A DNA stretch of 64,000 nt from Oscillospiraceae bacterium (GCA_015064555.1 SVRZ01000002.1:1-64000); one strand, 5' to 3'; numbered from the stretch's first letter, positions 16,948-27,298 are shown. Numbers and translations are program-made. The notes: a model not told the origin generated them from the letters alone.

Positions 16948-18023
16948 TTTTCTTCCTTGCTTCCGTCCTCGCCCGTGTATGCGGAGTAGGGAATATTGAC
17001 TCTGGTTGTTCCTACCGACATATCCTTATCGACTCCTTGGAGAATGCTTTCGCCGGAGAGCATATTTTTTGCTATTTTTCCGATAACCTCTGCCATTTTA
17101 GCCGAATCCTGGCGTATTGTTCCGCGCATAGAGCCGCTTTTTATCTGAGCCACGGCACCGTCGGTGGCATCAACACCGAATACGGGTATGACTCTTCCGT
17201 TTGCCTTGTTATAGCCTGCCTCCTGAAGTGCGGATATAGCACCGAGAGCCATCTCATCGTTATTGGCAATAATGAGCTCTATCATATTTCCGCCGCTTTC
17301 GCTATGCGCCGAGAGTATAGTCTTCATATAATCGTTAGCCGCCTGAGCAGACCAGTTTCCGCCCTGATCCACAAGGTAGCCCGAGGCATTCTTGGGATCA
17401 TAGAAGCTCAGTGCCGGCTTTCCCGCCTCCGAAAGAAGCTTGTTGGCATCCTCAACGCTATAGCGTGTGCGCGCCTCAGCCTCTGCGTTACCCTGCTGTC
17501 CCTTGAATAAAACGTAGGATATTTTTCCGTCACCGTTTATATCATACTTTTCGTAGTTATCAATAAGATCTCTGCCGATAAGCTCGCCCTGCATATGACC
17601 TGCCATCTCGTAGTCAGTACCGACAAAAATACATTTGTCGTAGCTCTTGACGACCTCATCGCTTACCGAGCGATTGAAGAATATAAGCGGTATACCTGCA
17701 TTCTTAGCCTTGGCAACAATATTCTTTGCCGCATCGTCCGAGCCTGTGTCAACGATGTTGACTATCAGTAGCTTCGAGCCCTTTGCTATAGCGGTATCTA
17801 TCTGCTCAGACTGAGTTGTCTGATTGCTGTTTGCATCATAATTATGGTACGGAATATCCCCGTTACGCAAGATTTTGTCCATCGCGCTCCGTACTCCGGA
17901 TATATAGGTGTCGCTGTAGGTATAATAGAATACCGACACCTCGCCCGCGTCACGCCGTCCGCAGCTCACAAAAGAGCCGACTAACGTGCAAAGGCACAAA
18001 ACAAGAATAATGATTCTTTTCAT
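16944..18023 (-). CDS. mglB: Galactose/glucose-binding lipoprotein of the Mgl transporter
   Basis: A 359-residue extracellular binding protein. A signal peptide ends in the lipobox VGSFVSC (Cys21). Resemblance to MglB is specific: YTYSDTYISGVRSAM (sugar-binding Asp near 38), a calcium loop DINGDGKIS at 161-169 followed by GNAEAEARTRY, NNDEMALGAISAL and VFGVDATDGAVA. Ser169 replaces the second Gln of the E. coli calcium loop. GAGGAG precedes the start. It is the first gene of the mgl operon; no consensus promoter stands out in the short gap to the divergent oxidoreductase gene. Confidence 0.93.
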   Translation of the reverse strand: MKRIIILVLCLCTLVGSFVSCGRRDAGEVSVFYYTYSDTYISGVRSAMDKILRNGDIPYHNYDANSNQTTQSEQIDTAIAKGSKLLIVNIVDTGSDDAAKNIVAKAKNAGIPLIFFNRSVSDEVVKSYDKCIFVGTDYEMAGHMQGELIGRDLIDNYEKYDINGDGKISYVLFKGQQGNAEAEARTRYSVEDANKLLSEAGKPALSFYDPKNASGYLVDQGGNWSAQAANDYMKTILSAHSESGGNMIELIIANNDEMALGAISALQEAGYNKANGRVIPVFGVDATDGAVAQIKSGSMRGTIRQDSAKMAEVIGKIAKNMLSGESILQGVDKDMSVGTTRVNIPYSAYTGEDGSKEEK

Positions 18024-18090
18024 TGCACTCCTCTTTCTTCGTGTTTTTTATTATGTTTTACTCAAATTTGATTTTTATACGCGATTTTTC

Positions 18091-18119
18091 TTGCAAAATT
18101 GAGTGCGCCGTGATAAAAT
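18091..18119 (+). promoter_or_regulatory. Promoter of the FAD-dependent oxidoreductase gene
   Basis: TTGCAA (18091-18096), 17-base spacer, TAAAAT (18114-18119), 30 bases before the start at 18149. Confidence 0.65.
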
Positions 18120-18148
18120 TAGAATATGAATGCTTTGGAGAAATAAAA

Positions 18149-19747
18149 ATGATCAGAACGGAAATAAAGCTTGATATAAATTATGATATAGATTCCTTGA
18201 AGGATGCGATCGTTGCGCATCTTCCTGTGGATAGGTCGGAGATAAAGGAAATAAGGATACTGAAAAAGACGCTTTGCGTTACGGATAAACCGAGCTTTTC
18301 TCTCAGTCTTGGCGTTGAGTTTTCACCCGAGCGCGAGGAAGGTCTTAAAAAAATGAAGAAAAAGGTTTCGGAATGCCCCGATTACACTATGGAGATTCCG
18401 AAATGCGATAGGATGGTATCCCCTGTAGTTGTCGGTGCAGGACCTGCGGGACTCTTTGCGGCACTTGTGCTTGCCGAGGGCGGTGCAAGACCTATAGTCA
18501 TAGAGCGCGGCGAGGAGGTGGATAAAAGAGCGAGGACCACCGCCGAATTTTTCAGCCGCGGCGTTCTCTCGGGAGAGTCGAATATTCAGTACGGAGAGGG
18601 AGGTGCAGGCGCATTCTCGGATGGAAAGCTGAAGGTCGGCTCGATGGATAAATACAAGTACAAGGTGCTCTCGGAATTCGTCGGGGCAGGCGCGCCCGAG
18701 GATATCGTCTATACCGTAGGTGCTCACCTGGGTACCGATAAGCTCCCTTCCTATGTCAAAAAAATAAGAGAGAAGATAATCTCTCTCGGTGCAAGCTTTA
18801 TTTTCTCAGCCAGGGTAAAGGATATAAAGGTGAAGAACGGATGCGTTTGTGCCGTGGTTTATGAAAAGGACGGACGTGACGTGACCGTAGATACCGACCG
18901 CGTTATATTTGCGGCAGGTCACAGCGCAAAGGATAGCTTTGAGATGCTGATGTCACTTCGCGTGCCTATGTCGTCACGTCCATTCGGCATCGGTGTCCGT
19001 ATAGAGCACAGAAGAGAATATATAAACTCTCTTGTATACGGAGATAAGTGTAAAGAGCTTGAGGCGGCTGCAGGAACTGCATCATACCACCTTGTCACCC
19101 ATCTGCCAAACGGCAGAAGCGTATATAGCTTCTGTATGTGTCCCGGAGGCACCGTGGTCGCCGCGGCGAGCGAGGAGGGCGGTGTGGTAACGAACGGTAT
19201 GAGCGAGTGCGCACGTATGGCAGAGAATTCAAATGCCGCCCATCTTGTAAGCCTGACGCCCGCCGATTTCGGCTCCGAGCATCCCTTAGCCGGCATTGAT
19301 CTTCAAAGGAGGATCGAAAGGGCGGCGTATATAGCCGGCGGCGGAAATTTCCGCGCTCCCGCCATATCTATGGAAAGCTTTATGAAAAACGAGGCTCCTT
19401 CGCTATCAAAATCGCTTAGAGCCTCCTACCCGTGCGGAGTTACAGCGGCAAGAGCAGAGGATTATCTTCCCGATTTCGTCACCGATTCTCTGCGCCCGGG
19501 AATTGCCGACTTTGATAAGTGGATGCCGGGCTTTTATCATCCCGATGCGCTTCTTACAGGAGCGGAAACTCGCTCCACCTCCCCCGTCCGCATCCATAGA
19601 AATGCATCGTTTATGTCGGATGCCGTAAAGGGGCTTTATCCGATAGGCGAGGGCGCAGGATATGCAGGAGGAATAGTTTCCTCTGCGGTGGATGGAGTCC
19701 GCGCGGCAGAAAGTATATTGAAGGAAAATTCTTTAAAATGTAAATAA
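18149..19747 (+). CDS. NAD(P)/FAD-dependent oxidoreductase (COG2509-type)
   Basis: A 532-residue cytosolic flavoprotein of the widespread uncharacterised FAD-dependent dehydrogenase group. The first 85 residues form the typical N-terminal alpha/beta domain; then VVVGAGPAGLFAA (about 93-105) binds the ADP part of FAD, followed by VIERGEEVDKRA and GEGGAGAFSDGKLKVG. Near the end GEGAGYAGGIVSSAVDG is the second FAD contact. The start at 18149 is chosen for GGAG eight bases upstream; the 42 upstream codons run through the promoter. The substrate is not known for this family. Monocistronic, ending at a bidirectional terminator. Confidence 0.9.
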   Translation: MIRTEIKLDINYDIDSLKDAIVAHLPVDRSEIKEIRILKKTLCVTDKPSFSLSLGVEFSPEREEGLKKMKKKVSECPDYTMEIPKCDRMVSPVVVGAGPAGLFAALVLAEGGARPIVIERGEEVDKRARTTAEFFSRGVLSGESNIQYGEGGAGAFSDGKLKVGSMDKYKYKVLSEFVGAGAPEDIVYTVGAHLGTDKLPSYVKKIREKIISLGASFIFSARVKDIKVKNGCVCAVVYEKDGRDVTVDTDRVIFAAGHSAKDSFEMLMSLRVPMSSRPFGIGVRIEHRREYINSLVYGDKCKELEAAAGTASYHLVTHLPNGRSVYSFCMCPGGTVVAAASEEGGVVTNGMSECARMAENSNAAHLVSLTPADFGSEHPLAGIDLQRRIERAAYIAGGGNFRAPAISMESFMKNEAPSLSKSLRASYPCGVTAARAEDYLPDFVTDSLRPGIADFDKWMPGFYHPDALLTGAETRSTSPVRIHRNASFMSDAVKGLYPIGEGAGYAGGIVSSAVDGVRAAESILKENSLKCK

Positions 19748-19765
19748 TTATTTATAATTATATAC

Positions 19766-19809
19766 AAAAAGCACAACCACGCAAGATTTTCTGCGCGATT
19801 GTGCTTTTT
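19766..19809. terminator. Bidirectional intrinsic terminator
   Basis: AAAAAGCACAA (19766-19776) pairs with TTGTGCTTTTT (19799-19809), with an inner CGCA/TGCG stem, between convergent genes. Confidence 0.85.
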
Positions 19810-19863
19810 AATTTGAGTGAAATATTGAATATATAGCTTAGCTATTAAAGACCGATAGCGATT

Positions 19864-22800
19864 CTATATATTTTCGGAGCTGTTCTGATCTTCTACTTCA
19901 GGCACGTAATCGTAGTGAATGGTTGCAGACGAGAGAATTCCATTACCGCTTTCTATCACGATGCTCTGCCATTCGGCTTCGGTGCCTGTGTAGTATATAT
20001 CTGTGAGTGATCCGCATAATTCAAATGCGAATGCCTTTATAGATACAATGCTGCTTGGGAGAACTAGTGTCTTCAGTGATGAACAACCCGAAAACATATA
20101 TACGTCTATAAAGGTGACGCATTCGGGGAGGGTTATACTTGTTACTGTGTGCATGTTTTTAAACACCGCGCTATGAATCTGATAATCTTCTCCGTTGTAG
20201 TCGTCAGGAAGAACAATTTCAGTATCACTTCCGATATATTTAATCAGATAATTGACACCGTTAAATGTGTAGAATTTATAGTCGCCTAAAACCTTTAGCT
20301 TTGGTTCTCCGGTGTGTACCTCAAATGCATATTTGGCGATACCGCCAAAGTCATCTTTACCTGCTACGATCTCAAGATCGGAATGGTTTATGACCTCAAT
20401 CATGGCGGTGCATTGGTTGAACGCATTCGATGCAATTGACTCAATTCCTTTACCAAGCTTGATCACTTCAAGCGAGCTGCAATACTCGAAAGCATTCCGT
20501 CCTATAGTTTTAATACTATCGGCGAGAGTAACGCTCCTTATATGCTTGAATCTTGCGAAAGCATTATCCGGAATCTTTTCGCTACCTGTTATAACTATAT
20601 TTTTAAGGCTTTCGGGAACATAATCCACCGAGTAGGAATAACCATTGTGTGCACTAAATATATGAGTGCAGGTCAAGTTATTTCCGCCTGACTTGCCCGG
20701 TCCGACAAAAGGAATGGTCAGATCGGTCAAATTTGTGCATAAGAACAATACGCCGCGGCCCATAGAAATGATACTGTCGGGGAATATGATGCTTTCCAGC
20801 GAAGAGCAGTTGGTAAATGCAAATTCTTCAATTTCAAAAACACCGTTGGCGATATAGACATCAGTAAGCGATGTGCAGTTTGCGAATGCCGACTTTCCCA
20901 CCGTATCAAGGTTTTTTGGAATATGAACCTTAGCCAGAGATTTACAATCACTGAATGCACCTTCTCCCAACATTTTGATGGATTCCGGAAGAACAACACT
21001 CTTCAGCGACTCACATTTGTAAAATGCATATTTGTAAATACTGTGGATCGGTGCACCGAAGTTTATGGATTCGAGGCTCGTGCATTCGGAAAAAGCATAG
21101 TCGTAAATGAAATTGATATTGCCTTTTATATCGATAGACTTCAGCGAAGAGCAGTCCATAAATGCGTAAGCTCCAATGGAATTCAGACCGTTCGGGATAC
21201 TTATGTGGGTGATGGAATCGCAATTTATTAATGAATATCCGGATATGTTATACAGATTTTCCGGTATGACAAGCTCCTCCACCAATTCACCGTTCAGATA
21301 CAGATTTTTTGCATAGTATAACGGGTTTGCGGTCTTGTTGGCGAATGCTATCTTGCACCAGTGGATAATGTCGGAAATATATACTCCCGTAAGACCTTTG
21401 CAATTTTCAAATGCACTCTCCATGATCATATCAACGCTTTCGGGAATGGTTATTTTCGAAAGTCCGTTGCATTCTTGGAATGCGCCTTTCATTATAGACG
21501 TTACCGAGCTTGGGATAGATATACTTGCTAAAGATTGGTATCCGGCAAATACATAACTTTCTATAACAGTTACGCCCTCGGGAATTGCGATATCGGTTGT
21601 TTTATTGCCATTAAGATAGAGATACGCTGAGTTGTATAACGGATTGGCGGAAAAATTTTCAAAGGATATCTTACACCAATTTTCAAGATCGTTTATGTAA
21701 ACTTTTTTGAGTGAGGTGCATTTTGAAAATGCAGCTGTACCGATCTCGGTAAGGGTAGAGGGGATAGTTATTGATTCGAGTGCTCTGCAATCCGCGAATA
21801 AATAGATTCCCATTTTTTTAATTCCTTCCGGAATACCGATAGCTTTAAGGCCCGAGCAATATTCGAATGTACTGTCGTTTAATTCGGTAACGCCTTTGGG
21901 AATGGTGAATTCTGTCAGTGAAGAGCATCCGCCGAATGCACGGGAACCTATATATTCAGTGCTGTCCGGCAAAATGATATTCATAATGCTATCGCAGCCA
22001 TAAAATGCTTCGTAGCCTATATAAGTTCCACCTGTGATCTCTACGGTTTTTAAAGTCGATGGAACGCTGTTTTGGGTTCTGTGTATTCCCGTTGTAGCAA
22101 ACAGATAACTTAAAGAGGAGTTGATTTTACACCCCATTTTTGATCCGAGAAACGGAAGGGTGAGTTTTTCGAGCGCTGTGCAGTCCTTAAATGCTCCGAA
22201 TGCGTAGCAAATATCCGGATCGTCAATATCGATAACTGTTATATCGGGATCGCATCCAACTATCCAGTTGTTAACGTAATAAAATCCATTTTTCTTCACC
22301 TTTAACTTGTCACATCCGTCAAAGGCATAGCTGGAGACGGTCGTAATGCTGTCCGGAATCGTAATGCTTTCAAGGGATACAAAATCCTTGAAGGCATCTG
22401 CTGATATGGATGTGATCGGCAGACCGTCGTGATATTTTTCCGGAATAACGATCTCTGTTAAATTTTTGTTTGCTCCTATAACCGAATATGAATCGGAATC
22501 GCTGTTTTTTCTGTAAACGAGTACGGGAGAGCCTGCATCAATGTTCTTTTCTATTTTGCTTGTTCCGTATACTTTGAAGTTTTCGTTTGCGGAAAGCTGA
22601 AGATCCACGGTAACATTGCCGCCCGTGATCGGTATAAGACGTAAAACTATGCGTTTTGAATCCGAATCACCGGCATAGCACGGCATTACAAAGGTTATGC
22701 TGATCTTGGTTTCGTTTTCCGATTCAACCCTTTCTGTATCTGCATCCTTGGGGAACTCGGTGGGAATTATGTCAAAATCATGCTCTCCGGGAAATGTCAC

Positions 22801-23121
22801 CGTAAGTGTTATGGGTTCGTCCTTACCAATGTGAGTAAGTAAGGCATAAGAAAAATCTATCACCATAAATCCGACTTTAGTGTTATCGAGCTCTATGTCT
22901 GAGGTTATTTTTTCATCGTCGAACTCACCGTCATTGTAATCATCCTCGGTGAGATAACCTATGGTAAAATCGGTGATATCAATATCATACCCCTGTTTTG
23001 CTTTTTCTTCCCTGCGTTCCTTAATTTTATCTAATGAACGGCAAGAGGACAGGAGCAAAGTCATAAAAATCAATGTTAGAACCGAAGTATAAGTGAATAG
23101 TTTTTTGAACAATGTTTTCAT
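19864..23121 (-). CDS. BspA-like LRR_5 lipoprotein (second copy type)
   Basis: A 1085-residue lipoprotein. The signal ends in LLLSSC, so the mature protein is lipid-anchored outside the cell. Residues about 35-200 are a beta-rich domain with many acidic residues (TIGYLTEDDYNDGEFDDE). The rest is LRR_5 units of about 23 residues, with some longer inserts (YINDLENWCKISFENFSANP type, three times) that mark a sub-pattern. It ends with IYYTGTEAEWQSIVIESGNG, a cap shared with the LRR protein ending at 37974. The start at 23121 is chosen for AAGGAGG; the frame extends to 23163 without support. It lies 71 bases downstream of the M29 peptidase gene, probably as a separate unit. An adhesive role is inferred. 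Confidence 0.9.
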   Translation of the reverse strand: MKTLFKKLFTYTSVLTLIFMTLLLSSCRSLDKIKERREEKAKQGYDIDITDFTIGYLTEDDYNDGEFDDEKITSDIELDNTKVGFMVIDFSYALLTHIGKDEPITLTVTFPGEHDFDIIPTEFPKDADTERVESENETKISITFVMPCYAGDSDSKRIVLRLIPITGGNVTVDLQLSANENFKVYGTSKIEKNIDAGSPVLVYRKNSDSDSYSVIGANKNLTEIVIPEKYHDGLPITSISADAFKDFVSLESITIPDSITTVSSYAFDGCDKLKVKKNGFYYVNNWIVGCDPDITVIDIDDPDICYAFGAFKDCTALEKLTLPFLGSKMGCKINSSLSYLFATTGIHRTQNSVPSTLKTVEITGGTYIGYEAFYGCDSIMNIILPDSTEYIGSRAFGGCSSLTEFTIPKGVTELNDSTFEYCSGLKAIGIPEGIKKMGIYLFADCRALESITIPSTLTEIGTAAFSKCTSLKKVYINDLENWCKISFENFSANPLYNSAYLYLNGNKTTDIAIPEGVTVIESYVFAGYQSLASISIPSSVTSIMKGAFQECNGLSKITIPESVDMIMESAFENCKGLTGVYISDIIHWCKIAFANKTANPLYYAKNLYLNGELVEELVIPENLYNISGYSLINCDSITHISIPNGLNSIGAYAFMDCSSLKSIDIKGNINFIYDYAFSECTSLESINFGAPIHSIYKYAFYKCESLKSVVLPESIKMLGEGAFSDCKSLAKVHIPKNLDTVGKSAFANCTSLTDVYIANGVFEIEEFAFTNCSSLESIIFPDSIISMGRGVLFLCTNLTDLTIPFVGPGKSGGNNLTCTHIFSAHNGYSYSVDYVPESLKNIVITGSEKIPDNAFARFKHIRSVTLADSIKTIGRNAFEYCSSLEVIKLGKGIESIASNAFNQCTAMIEVINHSDLEIVAGKDDFGGIAKYAFEVHTGEPKLKVLGDYKFYTFNGVNYLIKYIGSDTEIVLPDDYNGEDYQIHSAVFKNMHTVTSITLPECVTFIDVYMFSGCSSLKTLVLPSSIVSIKAFAFELCGSLTDIYYTGTEAEWQSIVIESGNGILSSATIHYDYVPEVEDQNSSENI

Positions 23122-23192
23122 AAAAATCCTCCTTGTGTTATATTCAGGCGTGATTACCTTCAAATAGTGGCTTCAAAAGATTTGCGTACCGA

Positions 23193-24416
23193 TCAGAACG
23201 CCCATTCTCCGTTTTCGAATATTTTGATCTCTTTGCCGTCCTTGTCAATTCCGGTGATGGAGAGATCGGCAGTTCCTATCATAAAGTCAACGTGAGTCAC
23301 CGAATCGTTTATTCCGAGCTTGTGAGCCTCATCGTCGGTGTACTTATCAAAATCGCGAAGCACGTTTGTGAAGCCCATTCCTATCGCGAGATGGCATGCC
23401 GCATTCTCATCGTAAAGAGTGTTGTAGAAAAGGACACCGCTCTTGCGAATGGGGGAGGAATAGGGAACGAGCGCGCACTCTCCGAGATAGGAAGCGCCCT
23501 CATCGAGGGTGAGCATTTCATTAAGGAGGTCGGCATTTCTTTCTGCGCCCGATTCCACAGCCTTACCACCCTCAAATCTGATCCAGAAATTCTCGATAAG
23601 CTCTCCGCCATAGGAGAGAGGAAGGGAGGAGTAAACTATACCCTCTGCTTCGCCCTTCTTAGGTGAGGTAAATACCTCCTCGGTGGGGATATTGGGGTTA
23701 AAGTAGATACCCTCGGTGCTTGTCTCGCCGCCGGCACAGAAAAGAGCCTCGGGAATAAGACCTACGGTGAGGTCGGTGCCGTTAGACGCCTTGTAAACGA
23801 GCTTTCTCAGCTCAAGCGAGTTAAGATATGCCGATCTGTCTGCAAGATCCTTGTTGTGCGCATCCCAAGCGGCGATGGGATCATCGTCTACGCGCGAGGT
23901 ATCAAGTATAGCCTCCCAGAGCTTTTCAACAGCCGTCGATACTCTCATTCCGGGGAATACCTTCTTTGCCCAAGCCTCGCCGGGCACACCTGCGATGCAC
24001 CACTGATAGCGGTTTTCCATAGCGCGGCGTATCGGCTTTATCGTTATAGCCCTTTCGGCTCTTGCCTTGGCATACTTCTTCTGATTAACGCCCTTAAGAC
24101 CGTCGGGATCCTCGGAGGTAAGGTATATTTTTGCGGGCAGAAACTCTGCCTGATGCTTCCACTTCTCGATCTGCCAGTCCTCGAGCTTGCCGAGCACCTT
24201 GGAGCTCTGATATCTTATAGCCAGCTTTTCAAGCGGCTGATACGACCAATCTACGCTTACCTTTTTTGCTCCGAGCTTGTAGCATTCCTCAACGAGCATT
24301 TTGACGAATTCGGGCTGGTCAAGACCTGCGGCTACGATGACCTCCTGTCCCTTCTGTATATTAGCACCGGTCGATGCGATAAGATGTGCATATTTTCTGA
24401 GTCTTGTCTTGTTCAT
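23193..24416 (-). CDS. Aminopeptidase, M29 family
   Basis: A 407-residue metallopeptidase of the thermophilic aminopeptidase (AmpS/PepS) family, which removes N-terminal residues from peptides. The family pattern is visible: ITIKPIRR with IAGVPGEAWAKKVFPG near 140, GGETSTEGIYFNPNIPTEE (metal-binding Glu), SGAERNADLLN, LGECALVPYSSPI, FYNTLYDENAACHLAIG and VTHVDFMIG (metal-binding His and Asp). The length is normal. It starts 18 bases after the M20C dipeptidase gene, so both are probably co-transcribed and complete the degradation of imported peptides. Confidence 0.92.
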   Translation of the reverse strand: MNKTRLRKYAHLIASTGANIQKGQEVIVAAGLDQPEFVKMLVEECYKLGAKKVSVDWSYQPLEKLAIRYQSSKVLGKLEDWQIEKWKHQAEFLPAKIYLTSEDPDGLKGVNQKKYAKARAERAITIKPIRRAMENRYQWCIAGVPGEAWAKKVFPGMRVSTAVEKLWEAILDTSRVDDDPIAAWDAHNKDLADRSAYLNSLELRKLVYKASNGTDLTVGLIPEALFCAGGETSTEGIYFNPNIPTEEVFTSPKKGEAEGIVYSSLPLSYGGELIENFWIRFEGGKAVESGAERNADLLNEMLTLDEGASYLGECALVPYSSPIRKSGVLFYNTLYDENAACHLAIGMGFTNVLRDFDKYTDDEAHKLGINDSVTHVDFMIGTADLSITGIDKDGKEIKIFENGEWAF

Positions 24417-24434
24417 TGGATTTATCCTCTTTCT

Positions 24435-25856
24435 TTATATTTCTTTCAGTACCTTTTTCAAAAATTCCCATACTCTTGCCGTCGAGGATATCGAGAGATG
24501 CTCCTCGGTGGTATGGATATCGAAGTTATCAGGGCCTATCGAGATGCAGTCAAGTCCCTCTATCTTATCCGAGAATATTCCGCATTCGAGTCCCGCGTGG
24601 ATAACGATGACCTCGGCAGCCTTGCCGTACATTTCGGAATATACCTTGCAGCAAACGTCGCGCAGATGCGATTCGGGGCGGTATTCCCAGGCGGGATATT
24701 CGCCGCGGACCGATACCTCGGCACCGTTGTCCTCCGCGATCTTGCGAAGGGCGGCTATCATAGTCCTCTTGGACTCGCCCTTGGCAGAGCGTACGGATGT
24801 GGTTATTCTGAATTTTTCATCGAGGCGCACGATACCGATATTCTGCGAGCTTTCTACAAGCCCCGCGATATCGCCGCTCATAGCGACAACGCCCGAATGG
24901 ATGCTGCCCATTATCGAAAGAAGCCTTGCGGTCGATTCTGCATCAAGCGGCATAAGCCCGCCCTCGCACTCTGTGAGCTCGGCATAAAAGTCGGGATCGG
25001 TCTTTTCAAGCTCTGCGGATATTCTTTCCGCCGCGCGTGTGAATGCATCGGTTACGGCGCCTTTGGTGATAAACTCCGCCTCCGCTTCTCTCGTTATGGC
25101 GTTATCCATATTTCCGCCGGATATCGCGGCTATCCTTATATCGCCGAGCTCGGAGAGGATGGTGGAGAGCAGCTTGGACGCATTTCCGCGCATCTTGTGT
25201 ATTTCAACGCCGCTGTGACCGCCGAGAAGTCCGCCTACCTTGAGGGTGTATCTCTTTCCCTCAAAGCTCTCGCGCTTTACCGCGAGTGAGATATCGGTTC
25301 TCGCACCGCCCGCGCATCCGGCAGTGAATATTCCCTCGTCATCCGAGTCTATGTTTATCATTATCCTTCCTTCAAGCACCGAAGCATCAAGTGCGGTCGC
25401 ACCTATAAGCCCTACCTCCTCATCCGAGGTAAAGAGAGCCTCGATTGCGGGGTGGGGAATATCCTTCGACTCAAGAAGTGCCAGCGCATAAGCAACTGCC
25501 ACGCCGTCATCTCCGCCGAGAGTCGTTCCGCGAGCGCGCAAGAAATCTCCGTCGCGGTATATTTCAAGCCCCTCGGTCTGCATATCCTTATCCAGATTCG
25601 GGAGCTTCTCAGCAACCATATCGGTGTGTCCCTGAATAATCACGGTAGGTCTTGCTTCGAGCCCCTTTGTTGCAGGCTTTCTTATAAGAACGTTATTGCT
25701 CTCATCTCTGTAGAAGGAAAGCCCGTGGCTTTTTGCAAAAGCCGTAAGATAATCTGCTATGAATGAAGTATTACCGGAGCCGTGAGGAATTTTCGATATT
25801 TCTTCAAAATAGTAGAAAACTCTCTTGGCATCCTTGAAATCGTTAATACATATCAT
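24435..25856 (-). CDS. pepD: Beta-Ala-His (Xaa-His) dipeptidase, M20C family
   Basis: A 473-residue cytosolic zinc dipeptidase of broad specificity. Key motifs: IQGHTDMVAEK near 70 (first metal His-x-Asp), GGDDGVAVAYALALLES near 113 (bridging Asp), FTSDEEVGLIGA near 140 (catalytic Glu pair), NIDSDDEG, GGHSGVEIHK (lid-domain His) and VIVIHAGLECGIF near 410. The length and order are standard. First gene of a two-gene unit with the M29 aminopeptidase. Confidence 0.93.
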   Translation of the reverse strand: MICINDFKDAKRVFYYFEEISKIPHGSGNTSFIADYLTAFAKSHGLSFYRDESNNVLIRKPATKGLEARPTVIIQGHTDMVAEKLPNLDKDMQTEGLEIYRDGDFLRARGTTLGGDDGVAVAYALALLESKDIPHPAIEALFTSDEEVGLIGATALDASVLEGRIMINIDSDDEGIFTAGCAGGARTDISLAVKRESFEGKRYTLKVGGLLGGHSGVEIHKMRGNASKLLSTILSELGDIRIAAISGGNMDNAITREAEAEFITKGAVTDAFTRAAERISAELEKTDPDFYAELTECEGGLMPLDAESTARLLSIMGSIHSGVVAMSGDIAGLVESSQNIGIVRLDEKFRITTSVRSAKGESKRTMIAALRKIAEDNGAEVSVRGEYPAWEYRPESHLRDVCCKVYSEMYGKAAEVIVIHAGLECGIFSDKIEGLDCISIGPDNFDIHTTEEHLSISSTARVWEFLKKVLKEI

Positions 25857-25933
25857 TTTTGTTACCGCCTGTGAAGTGTAGTATTAGTTTACATATATTT
25901 TACAGGAAAATGAAGACTTTTTCAACAGGTAAG

Positions 25934-25962
25934 TTGACTTTTTTATAAAAAAGTTGTAAAAT
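25934..25962 (+). promoter_or_regulatory. Promoter of the M18 aminopeptidase gene
   Basis: TTGACT (25934-25939), 17-base spacer, TAAAAT (25957-25962), 74 bases before the start at 26036. Confidence 0.65.
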
Positions 25963-26035
25963 ATTATTACAAAATTAAAGCGCACCGAATATACCGCCGG
26001 AAATCTGGCGATTTCCCGCGCAAAAGGATGTTAAA

Positions 26036-27298
26036 ATGACCGAATTACTTGAATTTCTTAAAAAATCGAAAACCGCCTTTCACGCAGTTGAAAATATCGC
26101 GGCTCTTCTTCGCGCCGATGGCTACGAGCGCCTTTACGAGAGCGAGGAGTGGAATCTTGCCGAGGGCGGCAAATATTACGTTATACGCGGCGGTTCGTCG
26201 ATAGTGGCATTCCGCAATATGGGCGGTGGCTTTATGATAGCCGCATCGCACAGCGATTCGCCCTGCTTCCGCATAAAGGGTGACGCGGTATCCGCAGGCT
26301 GTCTGAAGCTTGAGACCGAGCGATACGGCGGTATGATAAACTATACATGGCTTGACAGACCGCTTACCGTTTCGGGCAGAGTGACCGTTCATACCGATAG
26401 CGGAGTAAAGGCTGTGACAGTCGATATCGGTGACAAAAAGGTCGTTATCCCCAGTCTTGCGATCCATCTTAACAGAGGGGTTAACGACGGTGCGAGCTTC
26501 AATCCCGCAACCGAGCTTCTTCCTCTTGCCGCTATCGGTACCGAGCGCGGTGCGCTGAAGCGTATGATAGCCGCATCGCTAGGAGTGAATGAGGCGGATA
26601 TCGTATCCGAGGAGCTTTATCTTACCTCTGCCGAAGAGCCTGTCCTTTGCGGACTCGGCGATGAGCTAATCCTTTCTCCAAGGCTCGATGACCTCGCCTG
26701 CGCATATGCATCCATCAAGGGCTTCCTCGGCGCGCAAACCTCGTGTGCAACACCCGTTCTCGCGGTCTTTGACAATGAGGAGGTCGGCTCGCAGACCAAG
26801 CAGGGTGCGGCTTCAACCCTTCTTTACGATACCCTTTACCGTATATCGGGCAGCACGCTTGAATATCTGAAGCGAGTAGCATCGTCCTTCCTCGTCAGTG
26901 CCGATAATGCGCACGCCATGCACCCCAACCGTCCCGAAATGTCGGATAGAAGCAATGCACCCGTCCTCGGCGGCGGTGTAGTGCTTAAGCACAATGCCAA
27001 TCAGCGATATATAACCGACGGCGTTTCCGAGGCGGTATTCAGCTCAATATGCTCGACTGCAGGAGTAAAGCTTCAGAGCTACTATAACCGTGCAGATCTC
27101 CCCGGAGGCTCGACTCTCGGCTCGATAGCCAATACTCAGGTTTCGCTTCCCGGTGTTGATATAGGTCTTCCTCAGCTCGCTATGCATTCGGCATGCGAGT
27201 GCTGTGCTGTGGCAGACGTTGAGTCTATGATAACCGCTCTCACCGCCTTTTTCGGTAAGGCTGTAGAGATGGATGGCGAGCAGATCGTTATCAAGTGA
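26036..27298 (+). CDS. M18 family aminopeptidase
   Basis: A 420-residue zinc aminopeptidase that prefers acidic N-terminal residues in characterised relatives. Metal and catalytic motifs are intact: ASHSDSPCFRIKG near 79 (His, Asp), LSPRLDDLACAYAS near 221, FDNEEVGSQTKQGAAS near 254 (Glu pair), SADNAHAMHPNRPE near 300 and the C-terminal LAMHSACE histidine. AAGGA lies seven bases upstream of the ATG. Monocistronic and divergent from the pepD unit; the three peptidases together suggest active use of peptides. Confidence 0.93.
   Translation: MTELLEFLKKSKTAFHAVENIAALLRADGYERLYESEEWNLAEGGKYYVIRGGSSIVAFRNMGGGFMIAASHSDSPCFRIKGDAVSAGCLKLETERYGGMINYTWLDRPLTVSGRVTVHTDSGVKAVTVDIGDKKVVIPSLAIHLNRGVNDGASFNPATELLPLAAIGTERGALKRMIAASLGVNEADIVSEELYLTSAEEPVLCGLGDELILSPRLDDLACAYASIKGFLGAQTSCATPVLAVFDNEEVGSQTKQGAASTLLYDTLYRISGSTLEYLKRVASSFLVSADNAHAMHPNRPEMSDRSNAPVLGGGVVLKHNANQRYITDGVSEAVFSSICSTAGVKLQSYYNRADLPGGSTLGSIANTQVSLPGVDIGLPQLAMHSACECCAVADVESMITALTAFFGKAVEMDGEQIVIK

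Noticed and set aside
23856-25289. A 477-codon plus-strand frame
   Set aside because: It lies entirely antisense to the M29 and M20C peptidase genes, has a Cys/Tyr/His-rich unlikely composition and no ribosome-binding site; a shadow of codon bias.
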